This document shows, in pieces, positions 16,232 to 25,226 of a stretch of 64,000 bases of DNA. The DNA is from Celeribacter baekdonensis B30. GTDB taxonomy: Bacteria > Pseudomonadota > Alphaproteobacteria > Rhodobacterales > Rhodobacteraceae. The first letter of the stretch is position 1; each line of letters opens with the position of its first letter. The notes below the pieces were generated by a model. It saw nothing but the letters and a program-made list of their open reading frames with translations, had not been told where the DNA came from and ran no database searches. The translations under genes and the position numbers were made by a program. The stretch spans positions 1 through 64,000 of the forward strand of contig NZ_AMRK01000004.1 in the NCBI RefSeq assembly GCF_000299875.1, given 5' to 3'.

Positions 16232-17319
16232 AACATCTCTGGATTGCCAGCGCCTGCGCGTTGCTGATGACCCAAACGGCACAGGCGCAAGCCGTGCCCG
16301 AAGGCTACCCCGCCGACTACAGCGATCTGATCGCACAAGCACAGACGGAGGGCTCGCTGCTTATCTACACCAACCTGTCGAGCTCCAACCTCGGTCCGGT
16401 CATCGAAGCCTTTAACGCGGCCTATCCCGATATTGAGGTCGAAATGATCGAGATGGGCCCGTCCGAGACCTTTTCGCGCTATGATGCTGAAACTGGCACT
16501 GGGGTACAGAGCGCCGATCTGATCATCGCGAATTCGATCCCCGATTGGGTGCGCGCGGTCGATGCGGGAACGCTGGATGACTATGCGTCGCCCGAACAGG
16601 CCAACCTGCCGCAATGGTCCTATCCAGAGGCAGGTCTCTATACGTTTTCGACCGATCCGATGGTCACGATCTACAATAAGCTGACGGTGTCAGAAGACCT
16701 TCAAGTGTCCTCAATGAAAGAGTATTTTGCCAATATCGTTGCCCATCCTGAGGTGTTTGAGGGCAAGGTTGGGACCTATGATGGGCGCTACGCCTTTGGC
16801 GGTTCGATTGGCTATGCTTTCACCAAATTCCATGGCGATGCGGCGTGGGACTGGTTTGCCTCCGCAGGTCCGATGACCCGTCCCGGCGGCGGGGCAGGTG
16901 GCATGATCGAACGCACGCTCACAGGCGAGCTGGCCTCTTCGTTCTTTGTCTCCGCACCGGTCGTGTTGAGCCGTATGGACCCCGCGCTGGAGCAGGTTTT
17001 GGGCTGGACATTCCCCTCTGACGGCACGCCGGTTTTCCTACGCGGTATGGGCATCACCAAGGATGCGCCTCATCAGGCCGCCGCCCGCGTGTTCCTTGAT
17101 TATGTCCTCTCCGAACCCGGCCAATATGCGGTCGCGGACGGCAATCTGACGGCCTACCGTCCGGGGGTCACGCCCGAGGGTGAGAATGCCTATTCGCTGG
17201 ATGAGGTTATCGCGGCCGTTGGGTCCGAGGACAAGCTGATCCTGATCGACTACGATGCCGAGATGGTCGAGAATTTCGAGGCCTTCAATGCCCGTTGGGG
17301 CGCTGCATTCAAGATGTAA
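16228..17319 (+). CDS. ABC importer substrate-binding protein (family 1, iron/AfuA-like type)
   Basis: 363 residues. Signal peptide 1-22 (MKHLWIASACALLMTQTAQA plus QA). The mature part follows family 1/8 binding proteins of the FbpA/AfuA/PhnS kind: EGSLLIYTNLSSSNLGPVIE, FNAAYPDIEVEMIEMG, VQSADLIIANSIPDWVRA, VFLDYVLSEPGQYAV. Relatives carry ferric iron, phosphonates, 2-aminoethylphosphonate or sugars phosphates, so the ligand is open; 2-aminoethyl compounds are known ligands in this group. It is followed by a fused permease and an ATPase, and further downstream by eutBC. A hairpin follows its stop. Confidence 0.9.
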   Translation: MKHLWIASACALLMTQTAQAQAVPEGYPADYSDLIAQAQTEGSLLIYTNLSSSNLGPVIEAFNAAYPDIEVEMIEMGPSETFSRYDAETGTGVQSADLIIANSIPDWVRAVDAGTLDDYASPEQANLPQWSYPEAGLYTFSTDPMVTIYNKLTVSEDLQVSSMKEYFANIVAHPEVFEGKVGTYDGRYAFGGSIGYAFTKFHGDAAWDWFASAGPMTRPGGGAGGMIERTLTGELASSFFVSAPVVLSRMDPALEQVLGWTFPSDGTPVFLRGMGITKDAPHQAAARVFLDYVLSEPGQYAVADGNLTAYRPGVTPEGENAYSLDEVIAAVGSEDKLILIDYDAEMVENFEAFNARWGAAFKM

Positions 17320-17327
17320 GCCGGACA

Positions 17328-17360
17328 GGACCGGTTTGCCCAACGGGTGCGGACCGGTCC
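17328..17360 (+). other. Intercistronic hairpin after the binding-protein gene
   Basis: GGACCGGT (17328-17335) pairs with ACCGGTCC (17353-17360) around a 17-base loop. Such stems after binding-protein genes commonly protect the upstream mRNA so that the binding protein is made in excess over the permease. Confidence 0.5.
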
Positions 17361-17379
17361 CCACCGAAAAGGATATTCC

Positions 17380-19116
17380 ATGACATATGCGACCCTCTCG
17401 GACCGCGCATCTCGCGGTGGCGGCGTTCAGCGGTCCTTTGACCGGGCGCGTCTGGCGCAATGGTTGATTTTTATCGTGACCGCTGCGCTGATGCTGGCAC
17501 CGGCCTTGCCGATCTTGCTTCAGGTCTTTGTTGATCGCCCGCTTTACGCCGATGGCTGGCAATTCACCCTGTCCAATATTGGCGACATTGTGCAGTCCGA
17601 ACGGATTGGGCGCATCGCGCTCACAACTGGCATTTTTGCCCTGTTCAGTGTGATCATCGCCGAAGTGCTGGGGATCGGTGCGGCGCTACTCATTGGACGG
17701 ACTGATTTGCCGGGCCGCCAGATTATGGGCGATGTCCTGATGTGGCCACTCTATTTGTCCCACCTGATTTTTGCGCTCGGCTGGGTGGTCATGTACGGCC
17801 CATCAGGGTTTGTCACGCAGACCATCGCGCAGCAGACAGACGGCGCGCCGTGGAACCTCTATTCCATTGCTGGCATGTCGCTTGTTGCGGGGATTTCGCA
17901 GGCGCCATTGGCCTATCTCTATTGTCTCTATGGTGCTGTTCGCTCTGTCGATTCCACGTTGGAAAGTGCCGCTCGCACGGTCGGTGCGGGGCCTTTGCAA
18001 GTGCTGCGTCGGGTCACTTTGCCGCTCATGGTGCCCTCGATCATCACCTCGTCGGCGCTCAATCTGGTGATTGCCGTCGAGACCCTGTCCATTCCGCTGT
18101 TTCTGGCGCGGCCGGCGCGGATCGACACGCTGTCGACGTTTCTTTACGCCGAAGGGATTGCCGCCTCGAACCCGAACCACGGGCTCGTTGCTGCCTCGTC
18201 GCTTCTTTTGATGTTGCTTGTGGGCTCCGCGCTTGTGGTGCAGCGCATCTTGTTGCGCCAGGGGCACCGCTATGAAACCGTCAAAGGCAAAGGATCACGT
18301 CCGATGGTCCTGAGCCTTGGTACGCTGCGTTGGCCTCTGGCACTCTTGACGGGTCTCATTCTTCTCGTCGCGGTGGTTGTGCCGATCGCGGGTATCCTGT
18401 TGCGGGCCTTTACCTCGTTCCTCTCGCCTCTGGTGCCGTTCACCAAGGTTCTGACCCTCGCCAATTTCGAGCACCTGTTTGGCAATCCTGCCAACCTGCG
18501 CGCGATTGGCAACACGGTCCAAATCTCGCTGCTGTCAGCGGCGCTTGGAACCGTGCTTGCCGTCGCTGTGGCGTTGGTCATCCAACGCTCGTCGTTCAAG
18601 TTCGCCGGTACACTTGAGGCGCTGGCCTATTCGCCGCGTGTCATCCCCGGGATGATCACGGGGTTGGGGATCTTTTATGCGGCGATCATTTTGCCGCCGA
18701 TGGGATGGCTGCGCGGCAATATCGGGATCATGGTCGTGGCCTATGTCATGGCGACCCTGCCGCTGGCGCTGGGGGTGATCCAACCTGCGATTGTCCAGAT
18801 CGGGCGCGACCTCGACAAGGCCGCGCGCACCGTGGGGGCTGACTGGGTCAGTTCCATGCGTCTGATCATGGTACCCCTGCTCAAACCCGCGCTGCTGGGC
18901 AGTTTCATCCTGCTCTTTGTGTTCCACCTCAAATCCTACATCATCGCCATTTTCCTGATCGCCCCCGGTCTCGAAATCATGGGCGTGACGATGCTGTCCT
19001 TGTGGACCAACGGCGATGTCGGTGAACTGGCAGCCTTTGCAACCCTTCAGATCGTGATGATCGCTGTCCTGCTGATCCTCTCACGTCTCCTTTTCAAGGT
19101 TAAGATCTATGACTGA
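17380..19116 (+). CDS. ABC importer permease, two fused MetI-like domains
   Basis: 578 residues with two binding-protein-dependent permease domains in one chain, as in FbpB/SfuB-type systems. About twelve hydrophobic segments. First EAA-type loop: ESAARTVGAGPLQVLRRVTL followed by PLMVPS; second: LDKAARTVGADWVSSMRLIM followed by VPLLKPA. The start at 17380 follows GGA and agrees with the usual N-terminus; the frame is open to 17347. Overlaps the ATPase gene by eight bases. Forms the membrane channel for the ligand captured by the upstream binding protein. Confidence 0.92.
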   Translation: MTYATLSDRASRGGGVQRSFDRARLAQWLIFIVTAALMLAPALPILLQVFVDRPLYADGWQFTLSNIGDIVQSERIGRIALTTGIFALFSVIIAEVLGIGAALLIGRTDLPGRQIMGDVLMWPLYLSHLIFALGWVVMYGPSGFVTQTIAQQTDGAPWNLYSIAGMSLVAGISQAPLAYLYCLYGAVRSVDSTLESAARTVGAGPLQVLRRVTLPLMVPSIITSSALNLVIAVETLSIPLFLARPARIDTLSTFLYAEGIAASNPNHGLVAASSLLLMLLVGSALVVQRILLRQGHRYETVKGKGSRPMVLSLGTLRWPLALLTGLILLVAVVVPIAGILLRAFTSFLSPLVPFTKVLTLANFEHLFGNPANLRAIGNTVQISLLSAALGTVLAVAVALVIQRSSFKFAGTLEALAYSPRVIPGMITGLGIFYAAIILPPMGWLRGNIGIMVVAYVMATLPLALGVIQPAIVQIGRDLDKAARTVGADWVSSMRLIMVPLLKPALLGSFILLFVFHLKSYIIAIFLIAPGLEIMGVTMLSLWTNGDVGELAAFATLQIVMIAVLLILSRLLFKVKIYD

Positions 19117-20182
19117 ACTCGTGCTCAAAGACGTCTCGCGCCGATACGGCACAGCCCTCGCCATCGACGGCATCAACCTGAGTGTCACAGACGGTGAATT
19201 CCTGACCCTTTTGGGCCCCTCCGGCTGCGGCAAATCTACGACACTTTCGACGATCGCGGGGCTGGACCAACCCACAGGTGGGCGCATTTCCTTTGGCGAG
19301 CAGGTGTTGGTGGATGCTGCATCCGGCACCTTCCTGCCGCCTGAGGCGCGCGGGTTTGGTGTGGTGTTCCAAAGCTATGCTCTGTGGCCGCATCTGTCCG
19401 TCGAAGACAACGTTGGTATGGCGCTGAAACTGCGCAAAGTGCCCGCGGCCGAGCGGCGCGCCCGCATCGCGCAGGCGCTGGAACTGGTCGAGCTGGGATC
19501 GCTGGCCAAACGCTATCCCGGTGAATTGTCCGGTGGACAGCAACAGCGTGTGGCACTGGCGCGCGCGATTGTGTTTCGCCCGCCGTTGTTGTTGCTGGAC
19601 GAGCCGCTGTCCAACCTCGATGCGCAGTTGCGCCAACAGGCCCGCATCTGGCTCAAGGATATCCAACAGGAACTGGGGCTTACCACGATCTACGTGACCC
19701 ATGATCAAGACGAGGCGCTGGCCATGTCTGACCGCATCGTGGTGATGCGTGGTGGCAAGATTGTGCAACTTGGTACGCCGCAGGAAATCTACCGTGACCC
19801 GATCCATCCCTTTGCCGCAAGCTTTATCGGCAATGCCAATCTGTTGGCTGTGACAGGTAGCGCCACGTCGCATGTCGGCCCCTGCGACGTTACTTTGGGC
19901 GACGGTCAGGTCGTTCGGGCGCGCACGCCACTTGCGGATTTGTCTGCGGGCGCGCAGCTTTTGGCCATCCGACCGCATCTGATCCGTTGCGTCCCAACCG
20001 ATGATGCGTCAGAAATCAAGGTTGAGTTCGGTCCCGAAAGCTACCTTGGGGATCACTTTGAACAGGAGGCCCATGTGGCAGGCTCCACGATCCGGTTGAG
20101 CATCGACACACCACAGCCGCGCGGTGCAGGCCGGATTTGGGTGCGGGCGCAAGATGCCGTTGTGTTTGGGGTAGACGGATGA
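19109..20182 (+). CDS. ABC importer ATP-binding protein
   Basis: 357 residues. Walker [10 protein letters not shown] at about 36-44, Q-loop FQSYALWPHLSVEDN, signature LSGGQQQRVALARA, Walker B LLLLDEPLSNLDAQL, H-loop YVTHDQDEA, then a C-terminal TOBE-like region (about 240-357). The architecture is that of the PotA/FbpC group. It energises the permease encoded just upstream with an eight-base overlap. The GntR regulator follows after ten bases, so it is likely on the same transcript. Confidence 0.94.
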   Translation: MTELVLKDVSRRYGTALAIDGINLSVTDGEFLTLLGPSGCGKSTTLSTIAGLDQPTGGRISFGEQVLVDAASGTFLPPEARGFGVVFQSYALWPHLSVEDNVGMALKLRKVPAAERRARIAQALELVELGSLAKRYPGELSGGQQQRVALARAIVFRPPLLLLDEPLSNLDAQLRQQARIWLKDIQQELGLTTIYVTHDQDEALAMSDRIVVMRGGKIVQLGTPQEIYRDPIHPFAASFIGNANLLAVTGSATSHVGPCDVTLGDGQVVRARTPLADLSAGAQLLAIRPHLIRCVPTDDASEIKVEFGPESYLGDHFEQEAHVAGSTIRLSIDTPQPRGAGRIWVRAQDAVVFGVDG

Positions 20183-20192
20183 GGGCGCTGAT

Positions 20193-20846
20193 ATGACCGC
20201 GGAGGCCCCTTCTTTGATCGACCATATGCCGGATGACGTGACCGAGCGTCTGCGCAGCGACATCGTTCTGGGCGCGCTACGTCCGGGCGAGTGGCTGCGC
20301 CAGATCGACTTGCAGGACCGCTACAACTGCACACGTAGCGCTGCGCGTACCGCTTTGGCAACGCTCGCAAATGCGCACATCGTGGAGCACACGCCAAATC
20401 GTGGGTTCCGCGTGGTGCTGCCCTCGATCGAGGCGCGCGTGGAAATCACCGACGTGCGTTTGATGTTGGAATTGCCCGCCGCGGCAGAGGTCGTGGCCAA
20501 TGCCAGTGATGCAGACATCGCTGACATCCGGGCGGCGGCTCTGGCTTTTGATGCCGGTGTGGATGTCTTGCCATTTCAGCAGATGCGCGGCCTCAACCAT
20601 GCGTTCCATCGCGCGTTGGTCGCTCCCCTGCAGAACTCAACACTTGCGAGCTTGATCCATGAGTTGCGCGAACGCGACCTGCCGGGCGACTGGTCGAATT
20701 GGGCCACGACGGCCAAAGTTCGTCAGTCCAGCCTTGACCACCTGCACATGGTCGATGCGATAGAGACGGGCGATGCACGCGCTTTGCAGGACATCATCGA
20801 GGTGCATTTGACACGATGGCAAACGCTCGACGCGGACCAAGATTGA
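20193..20846 (+). CDS. GntR-family regulator (FCD type)
   Basis: 217 residues. Winged helix at about 12-80: DDVTERLRSDIVLGALRPGE, WLRQIDLQDRYNCTRSAART, TPNRGFRVV. The C-terminal helical FCD effector domain at about 85-210 carries metal or ligand-binding His candidates (LNHAFHRAL, LDHLHMVDAI, IIEVHLTRW). FCD regulators are usually repressors released by a small organic acid or related metabolite. It sits between the importer and eutBC and is probably their local repressor. Confidence 0.9.
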   Translation: MTAEAPSLIDHMPDDVTERLRSDIVLGALRPGEWLRQIDLQDRYNCTRSAARTALATLANAHIVEHTPNRGFRVVLPSIEARVEITDVRLMLELPAAAEVVANASDADIADIRAAALAFDAGVDVLPFQQMRGLNHAFHRALVAPLQNSTLASLIHELRERDLPGDWSNWATTAKVRQSSLDHLHMVDAIETGDARALQDIIEVHLTRWQTLDADQD

Positions 20847-20929
20847 AGGTTGGGCAAGGCGAAGGGCGCGGGCATAGGGCAACGTGCGCTTTTTAAAGGC
20901 CCAGTTGAAACGGAACCGGAGCCCATCGC

Positions 20930-22315
20930 ATGAGCTATTCGCATATTTTCGGCACCACGCGCTGGCATTTTGAGGACCTGCGCATGCTGCTGGCGCGAGC
21001 AGCGCCGCACCGTTCGGGTGATGTTTTGGCGGGGCTTGCTGCGCGCAGTGCCGAGGAACGGATTGCTGCACAATATTGTCTGGCGGATGTGCCGCTTAAG
21101 GCCTTTCTCGCAGATGCTCTTATGCCCGAAGTGGCCGATGAGGTGAGTGATCTGATTGCGGCCCAACATGCCTCTGATGCCTTTGCGCCGGTCGCCTCCC
21201 TGACTGTGGGAGCGTTTCGCGAATGGCTTTTGGGCGCAGATGGCCCTGCCATTGCGGCGGTCGCTTGGGGCCTGACGCCAGACATGGTCGCTGCCGTCAG
21301 CAAACTCATGCGCAACGCCGATTTGATCAGTGTGGCGCGCAAAATCAATGTGGTGCGTGCGTTTCGCACCACGGTGGGTCTGCCGGGGACGATCGCGGCG
21401 CGCAATCAGCCCAACCATCCGACTGACGATCCGTTGGGTATTGCGATCAGTGCTGTGGATGGGCTGATCTATGGCTCGGGCGATGCTGTGATCGGCGTTA
21501 ATCCAGCCACCGATAGCGTCAGTGACTATATTCGCACCACGCGGTTGCTTGACGAGCTGCGGCTCACCTATGACCTGCCGGTTCAATCCTGCGTGCTTGG
21601 CCATGTGACGACTGCGATTGAGGCGATCAACCTTGGTGCGCCGGTCGATCTGGTGTTTCAATCCATCGCAGGATCGCAATCGGCCAATGCAGGCTTTGGC
21701 GTCTCGCTGTCGATCCTGCGCGAGGCTCAGGACGCCGCCCGTGCGCTCGGACGCGGCACGGTGGGCCAAGACGCGATGTATTTTGAGACGGGGCAGGGCG
21801 CGGCCCTGTCGTCGAACGGTCACCACGGCGTCGACCAGCAAACCATGGAAGTACGTGCCTATGCGGTTGCCCGCGCCTTTGACTGTTTGCTGGTGAACAC
21901 CGTCGTGGGCTTTATCGGACCGGAGTATCTCTACGACGGCAAGCAGATCATCCGTGCGGGGCTTGAGGACCATTTCTGCGGCAAGCTTCTGGGCGTGCCG
22001 ATGGGCTGTGATGTCTGTTACACCAACCATGCCGAGGCCGACCAAAATGACATGGATCTTTTGCTGCACAGTCTGGCGAATGCAGGGGTGAACTTTGTCA
22101 TTACCGTTCCGGGGGCCGACGATGTCATGCTGAATTACCAAAGCCTCGCGCACCATGATCTTGCGCAGTTGCGCGAAACGCTGGGCCTTACCCCCGCGCC
22201 GGAATTTGCCGCATGGCTGGCGCAACACGACATCCTTGATCGTGCGGGACGTGTCACTGGCGCGCAAACGTGGTTGCAGGGCGCAGGGGCCAAGTTATTG
22301 GAGTTTGGCGCATGA
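20930..22315 (+). CDS. eutB: Ethanolamine ammonia-lyase large subunit
   Basis: 461 residues, full length for EutB. Strong family segments include ARNQPNHPTDDPLGIAISAV, DGLIYGSGDAVIGVNPATDS, VQSCVLGHVTTAIEAINLGA, FGVSLSILREAQDAARALGR and HFCGKLLGVPMGCDVCYTNH. With EutC it converts ethanolamine to acetaldehyde and ammonia using adenosylcobalamin. The stop overlaps the eutC start (ATGA). No EutA reactivase, EutH permease, microcompartment shell or acetaldehyde dehydrogenase gene is seen nearby, so it works outside a compartment, fed presumably by the ABC importer upstream. Confidence 0.97.
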   Translation: MSYSHIFGTTRWHFEDLRMLLARAAPHRSGDVLAGLAARSAEERIAAQYCLADVPLKAFLADALMPEVADEVSDLIAAQHASDAFAPVASLTVGAFREWLLGADGPAIAAVAWGLTPDMVAAVSKLMRNADLISVARKINVVRAFRTTVGLPGTIAARNQPNHPTDDPLGIAISAVDGLIYGSGDAVIGVNPATDSVSDYIRTTRLLDELRLTYDLPVQSCVLGHVTTAIEAINLGAPVDLVFQSIAGSQSANAGFGVSLSILREAQDAARALGRGTVGQDAMYFETGQGAALSSNGHHGVDQQTMEVRAYAVARAFDCLLVNTVVGFIGPEYLYDGKQIIRAGLEDHFCGKLLGVPMGCDVCYTNHAEADQNDMDLLLHSLANAGVNFVITVPGADDVMLNYQSLAHHDLAQLRETLGLTPAPEFAAWLAQHDILDRAGRVTGAQTWLQGAGAKLLEFGA

Positions 22316-23049
22316 GTGATGACAGGCCCGTTTTGCGCCGCGTCCTTACGGCGGATGTGATGACAAATCTCAAGCGGTTTACGGATGCGCGTATTGGTCT
22401 GGGCCAAGCGGGTTCAGGACTGCCAACGCAGGCCGTTTTACGGTTTTCCCTCGACCATGCGCGGGCGCGCGATGCGATTTCCTCGGCCTTTGAGGTCTCG
22501 GCACTTTCGCGGGCGCTCAAAGACGGCGCTTGGCCTTTGGTGGTCGAGAGCGCTGTCACATCGCGCGAAGAATATCTGACGCGTCCGGACCTTGGCCGTC
22601 TCCTCTCGGGCACATCTCAGACGCGGCTTTTGCAGAGCGCGCTGCGTTGCGATCTGTGCCTTGTTGTGGCCGACGGATTGTCGGCACTGGCGGTCAACCG
22701 CAACGCTGTGCCGCTCATCGAGGCGCTGCGACCATGCCTGCCTGCGGGGCTGACTGTTGGCACGGTTTTGCTGCGCAACGGGCGGGTGGCTGCGGGTGAT
22801 CGTATTGCGTTGGCGCTCAAGGCGCAGGCCGTTCTAACGCTCATCGGAGAACGCCCGGGCCTGTCGGCGGCCGACTCGCTTGGGGCCTATGTGACATGGC
22901 ACCCGCGCGCCGATACGCGCGATGCCGAGCGCTATTGCGTGTCCAACATACGTACCGGCGGCATGGATATTTCCGCTGCCGCCACCCTGATCGCCACTTT
23001 GTTGGAGCGCAGCCGTTTGGCAGGGCGCAGCGGGGTCGCTTTGGTATGA
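22312..23049 (+). CDS. eutC: Ethanolamine ammonia-lyase small subunit
   Basis: 245 residues, shorter than enterobacterial EutC, which has an N-terminal extension. Landmarks: FTDARIGLGQAGSGLPTQAV, LRFSLDHARARDAISS, LRCDLCLVVADGLSALAVNR, LIGERPGLSAADSLGAYVTW, and YCVSNIRTGGMDISAAA. It binds the base and cobalamin together with EutB. The C-terminus is normal for the family, so the insertion element starting six bases downstream did not truncate it. Translation is coupled to eutB by ATGA. Confidence 0.95.
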   Translation: MSDDRPVLRRVLTADVMTNLKRFTDARIGLGQAGSGLPTQAVLRFSLDHARARDAISSAFEVSALSRALKDGAWPLVVESAVTSREEYLTRPDLGRLLSGTSQTRLLQSALRCDLCLVVADGLSALAVNRNAVPLIEALRPCLPAGLTVGTVLLRNGRVAAGDRIALALKAQAVLTLIGERPGLSAADSLGAYVTWHPRADTRDAERYCVSNIRTGGMDISAAATLIATLLERSRLAGRSGVALV

Positions 23050-23054
23050 GGCGG

Positions 23055-23861
23055 CTACGGCTGCGCGCTTTGCACGTAGCGCCCCGAGAGGCGATGTGCC
23101 TCATTGCGAATACGGTGGCGTTTCGGGCGAAAGAGAACGGCGGTTTGACCATGGACCGACAAGAACATCTGAACCTGTCTTGCTGATTTAACCCGGCCGA
23201 AAATCTCCTCTCGTCGAGGGGTGTGCCGACGAGACGCCTCGCCGCGGTTGTTCAATCCCTTGTGTGATACGTGATCAACGCGAGGACAAAGCTCGCGCGT
23301 AGCGACGCCATAGCTGAGCAATTTGTCCGTTGCGATAACCCGAGGTGTGCCCCAACGCTTCATGAGTTTTCGCAAGAAACGTTTGGCGGCTTTAGCGTTT
23401 CGGCGCGACTGCATAAGGATTTCGAGGGTGTCTCCATTGCCATCGACTGCACGCCAGAGCCTGCTTTTTCCCACGGATCGTGACCACAACTTCGTCCAGG
23501 TGCCATTTGTCGGCGGACTGGGGGCGTTCACGTCGGATCTTGGCCGCAATCTGTGTGCCAAATTTCGCCACCCAATCTCGGATCGTCTCATGACGGACCG
23601 TGATGCAGCGTTCAGCCAGAAAATCCTCAACGCCGCACAGGCTGAGGGCGAAACGGTGGTAAGCCCAGATAGCATAAGGGCTGCTGGTAGCGTCTTGGCA
23701 GTCCCGCTTTGGCCATGCTGGGGTGTTGGAGCGATCTTGTCCGTACGCGCTGTAACGGAGGCTCCAGCGACGGACGAGCGGCGGCTTCGTCCCGTACGGA
23801 GTGAATTCGCGCATGCTCTTATTTCGCGCCTGCAGCGAAAGTCCGGAATGACGGACCGCAT
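23055..23861 (-). mobile_element. IS6-family transposase pseudogene
   Basis: Minus strand encodes an IS6-type DDE transposase split over two frames. The first part reads YHRFALSLCGVEDFLAERCI, HETIRDWVAKFGTQIAAKIR, DKWHLDEVVVTIRGKK (first Asp); after a frameshift near 23465 it continues LWRAVDGNGDTLEILMQSRR, KRFLRKLMKRWGTPRVIATD (second Asp), HKGLNNRGEASRRHTPRREE (Glu region). The N-terminus is unreadable. Terminal inverted repeats could not be found. It lies tail to tail, six bases from eutC, and is almost certainly inactive. Confidence 0.8.
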
Positions 23862-24082
23862 TGCCGCATCATATATAATGGACGATCAGCAGGTTTGGGC
23901 CGGGAACGAGGTGAAATGCAGGAAATTATGCACTTACCGTAATGCGGGGTCGGAAGACACCACATGTATTTGAGGCGAACCGGTGCCGCAACGGCGCCCT
24001 AATGCGTTTCGGCTTGAACTTGAATCGCGGGGGATTCTCATGAGGTGTCAGATGTGATTCATCTGTTTTGGGCGGATGGATC

Positions 24083-24262
24083 ATGTCAGCACCTTTGCCA
24101 TTGGCACTCAGAGGTCGGTTCCAGAGATTGATTGAAGAAGGGGTAAGCGGGCGAGCGGCAGCGTTGCGTCTGAAGCTTTCACCAGCAACAGGTGCGCGAT
24201 GGGCGCGCCAGGTGAGAACCGGAGGCCATGCTGCCCCAGCCCTCCAAGGTCCTCCGCGCGGG
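24083..24262 (+). mobile_element. IS630-family transposase, N-terminal fragment
   Basis: MSAPLPLALRGRFQRLIEEG, VSGRAAALRLKLSPATGARW and ARQVRTGGHAAPALQGPPRG match the helix-turn-helix N-terminus of IS630-type transposases. Similarity stops after about 60 residues near 24262, where the 3' end of the next gene begins; the catalytic domain is absent. The 220 bases between this and the IS6 remnant show no gene. Confidence 0.7.
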
Positions 24263-24278
24263 TCAACATTTTGCGCAT

Positions 24279-25082
24279 TTATTCTTTGCTGGCCGAAGAG
24301 GCGAGATAGGCGTTGAATTGGCTTTCGAACCGCGCGTCATAGCATTTTCCCTCCTCAGAAAATGCTATGATTTTTCCATTGTCAGAAAGCAGATGGTAGA
24401 AAAGGGCCTGAGATCCATACCAACCGACGAACGTGTTGTCCGGCCTGAGTTTCCGGAACGATCCTGCCGGAATGCCCGCCACCATGCGGATAATATCGAG
24501 CGTTTCAGGCATCGCGCGACATATGTCCGGGTCCAGAATCCGGACAATGTGATTGGACGCATCCCGTTCGACGGCACAGGCATGTAGAGATATCTCCCAG
24601 TCCACGCCATTTTCAACCACGACCACTGGATGGCACAGGAATGCCATCAGTTCGGCAACATGCCGGATACAAGTCTGTTTGTTTGTCTCCGAACGTACGG
24701 AGTCCTTCATTTCTGCCTCTGTGAGAACGGTCTCCGGGCTCTCATCTCTCCAGAGATCAGTCGGCCAAACGACCAGAATGTCCCGGTTCGACAGCTCTGA
24801 TATACCCTGTTCCAGCCTTGACGCATATGCAATTGACACCTCGGCGCCGAACGCCTCAATAGCGTGCCTGATGGACACTTCATGCAAACCTGTTTCTGCC
24901 CCGTAACCGCCAATTTCCACCCCAGAATGAGGCCCAACGAGGACAACAAGTTCCGTCTGACCGGCGTCAGACAGCTCTTTCAGGCAAATCTCCAAAAGTG
25001 TCCGCCCACCAATTTTTCGCAATTCACTCAGGTGCGGACCGTCGGGCAGATCAAAACCGACAGGAACTACGGCCAATGCCAT
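24279..25082 (-). CDS. Hypothetical protein
   Basis: 267 residues. Not recognised. The N-terminal third (VVPVGFDLPDGPHLSELRKI, GGRTLLEICLKELSDAGQTE, LVVLVGPHSGVEIGGYG) is reminiscent of a nucleotide-sugar transferase fold, but the GxGTRxxP signature is missing, so I do not assign it. It has six Cys and is acidic. GGAGG lies seven bases before the ATG, which supports the start. First of a minus-strand group with a Hint-like protein, a lipoprotein and another unknown, and its 3' end meets the truncated IS630 fragment. Confidence 0.6.
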   Translation of the reverse strand: MALAVVPVGFDLPDGPHLSELRKIGGRTLLEICLKELSDAGQTELVVLVGPHSGVEIGGYGAETGLHEVSIRHAIEAFGAEVSIAYASRLEQGISELSNRDILVVWPTDLWRDESPETVLTEAEMKDSVRSETNKQTCIRHVAELMAFLCHPVVVVENGVDWEISLHACAVERDASNHIVRILDPDICRAMPETLDIIRMVAGIPAGSFRKLRPDNTFVGWYGSQALFYHLLSDNGKIIAFSEEGKCYDARFESQFNAYLASSASKE

Positions 25083-25226
25083 TCACTCCCCTCCAATGTC
25101 TAAATCAGGTTTGACAGGCGGCACCAATTCAACACGAGCAGACGAGGTGCCCATTCATCATTTATTGCGCCTGTCCTTTATTGACCCTGTCCTTGCGTCG
25201 CGTCACCTGCGACGAAGAAAAATTCG

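Noticed and set aside
20723-22267. 514-codon minus-strand frame under eutB
   Set aside because: Shadow of eutB; basic, His-rich translation is typical of antisense to GC-rich genes.
22312-23060. Truncation of eutC by the adjacent IS6 element
   Set aside because: EutC ends in a normal family C-terminus with its own stop six bases before the transposase stop.
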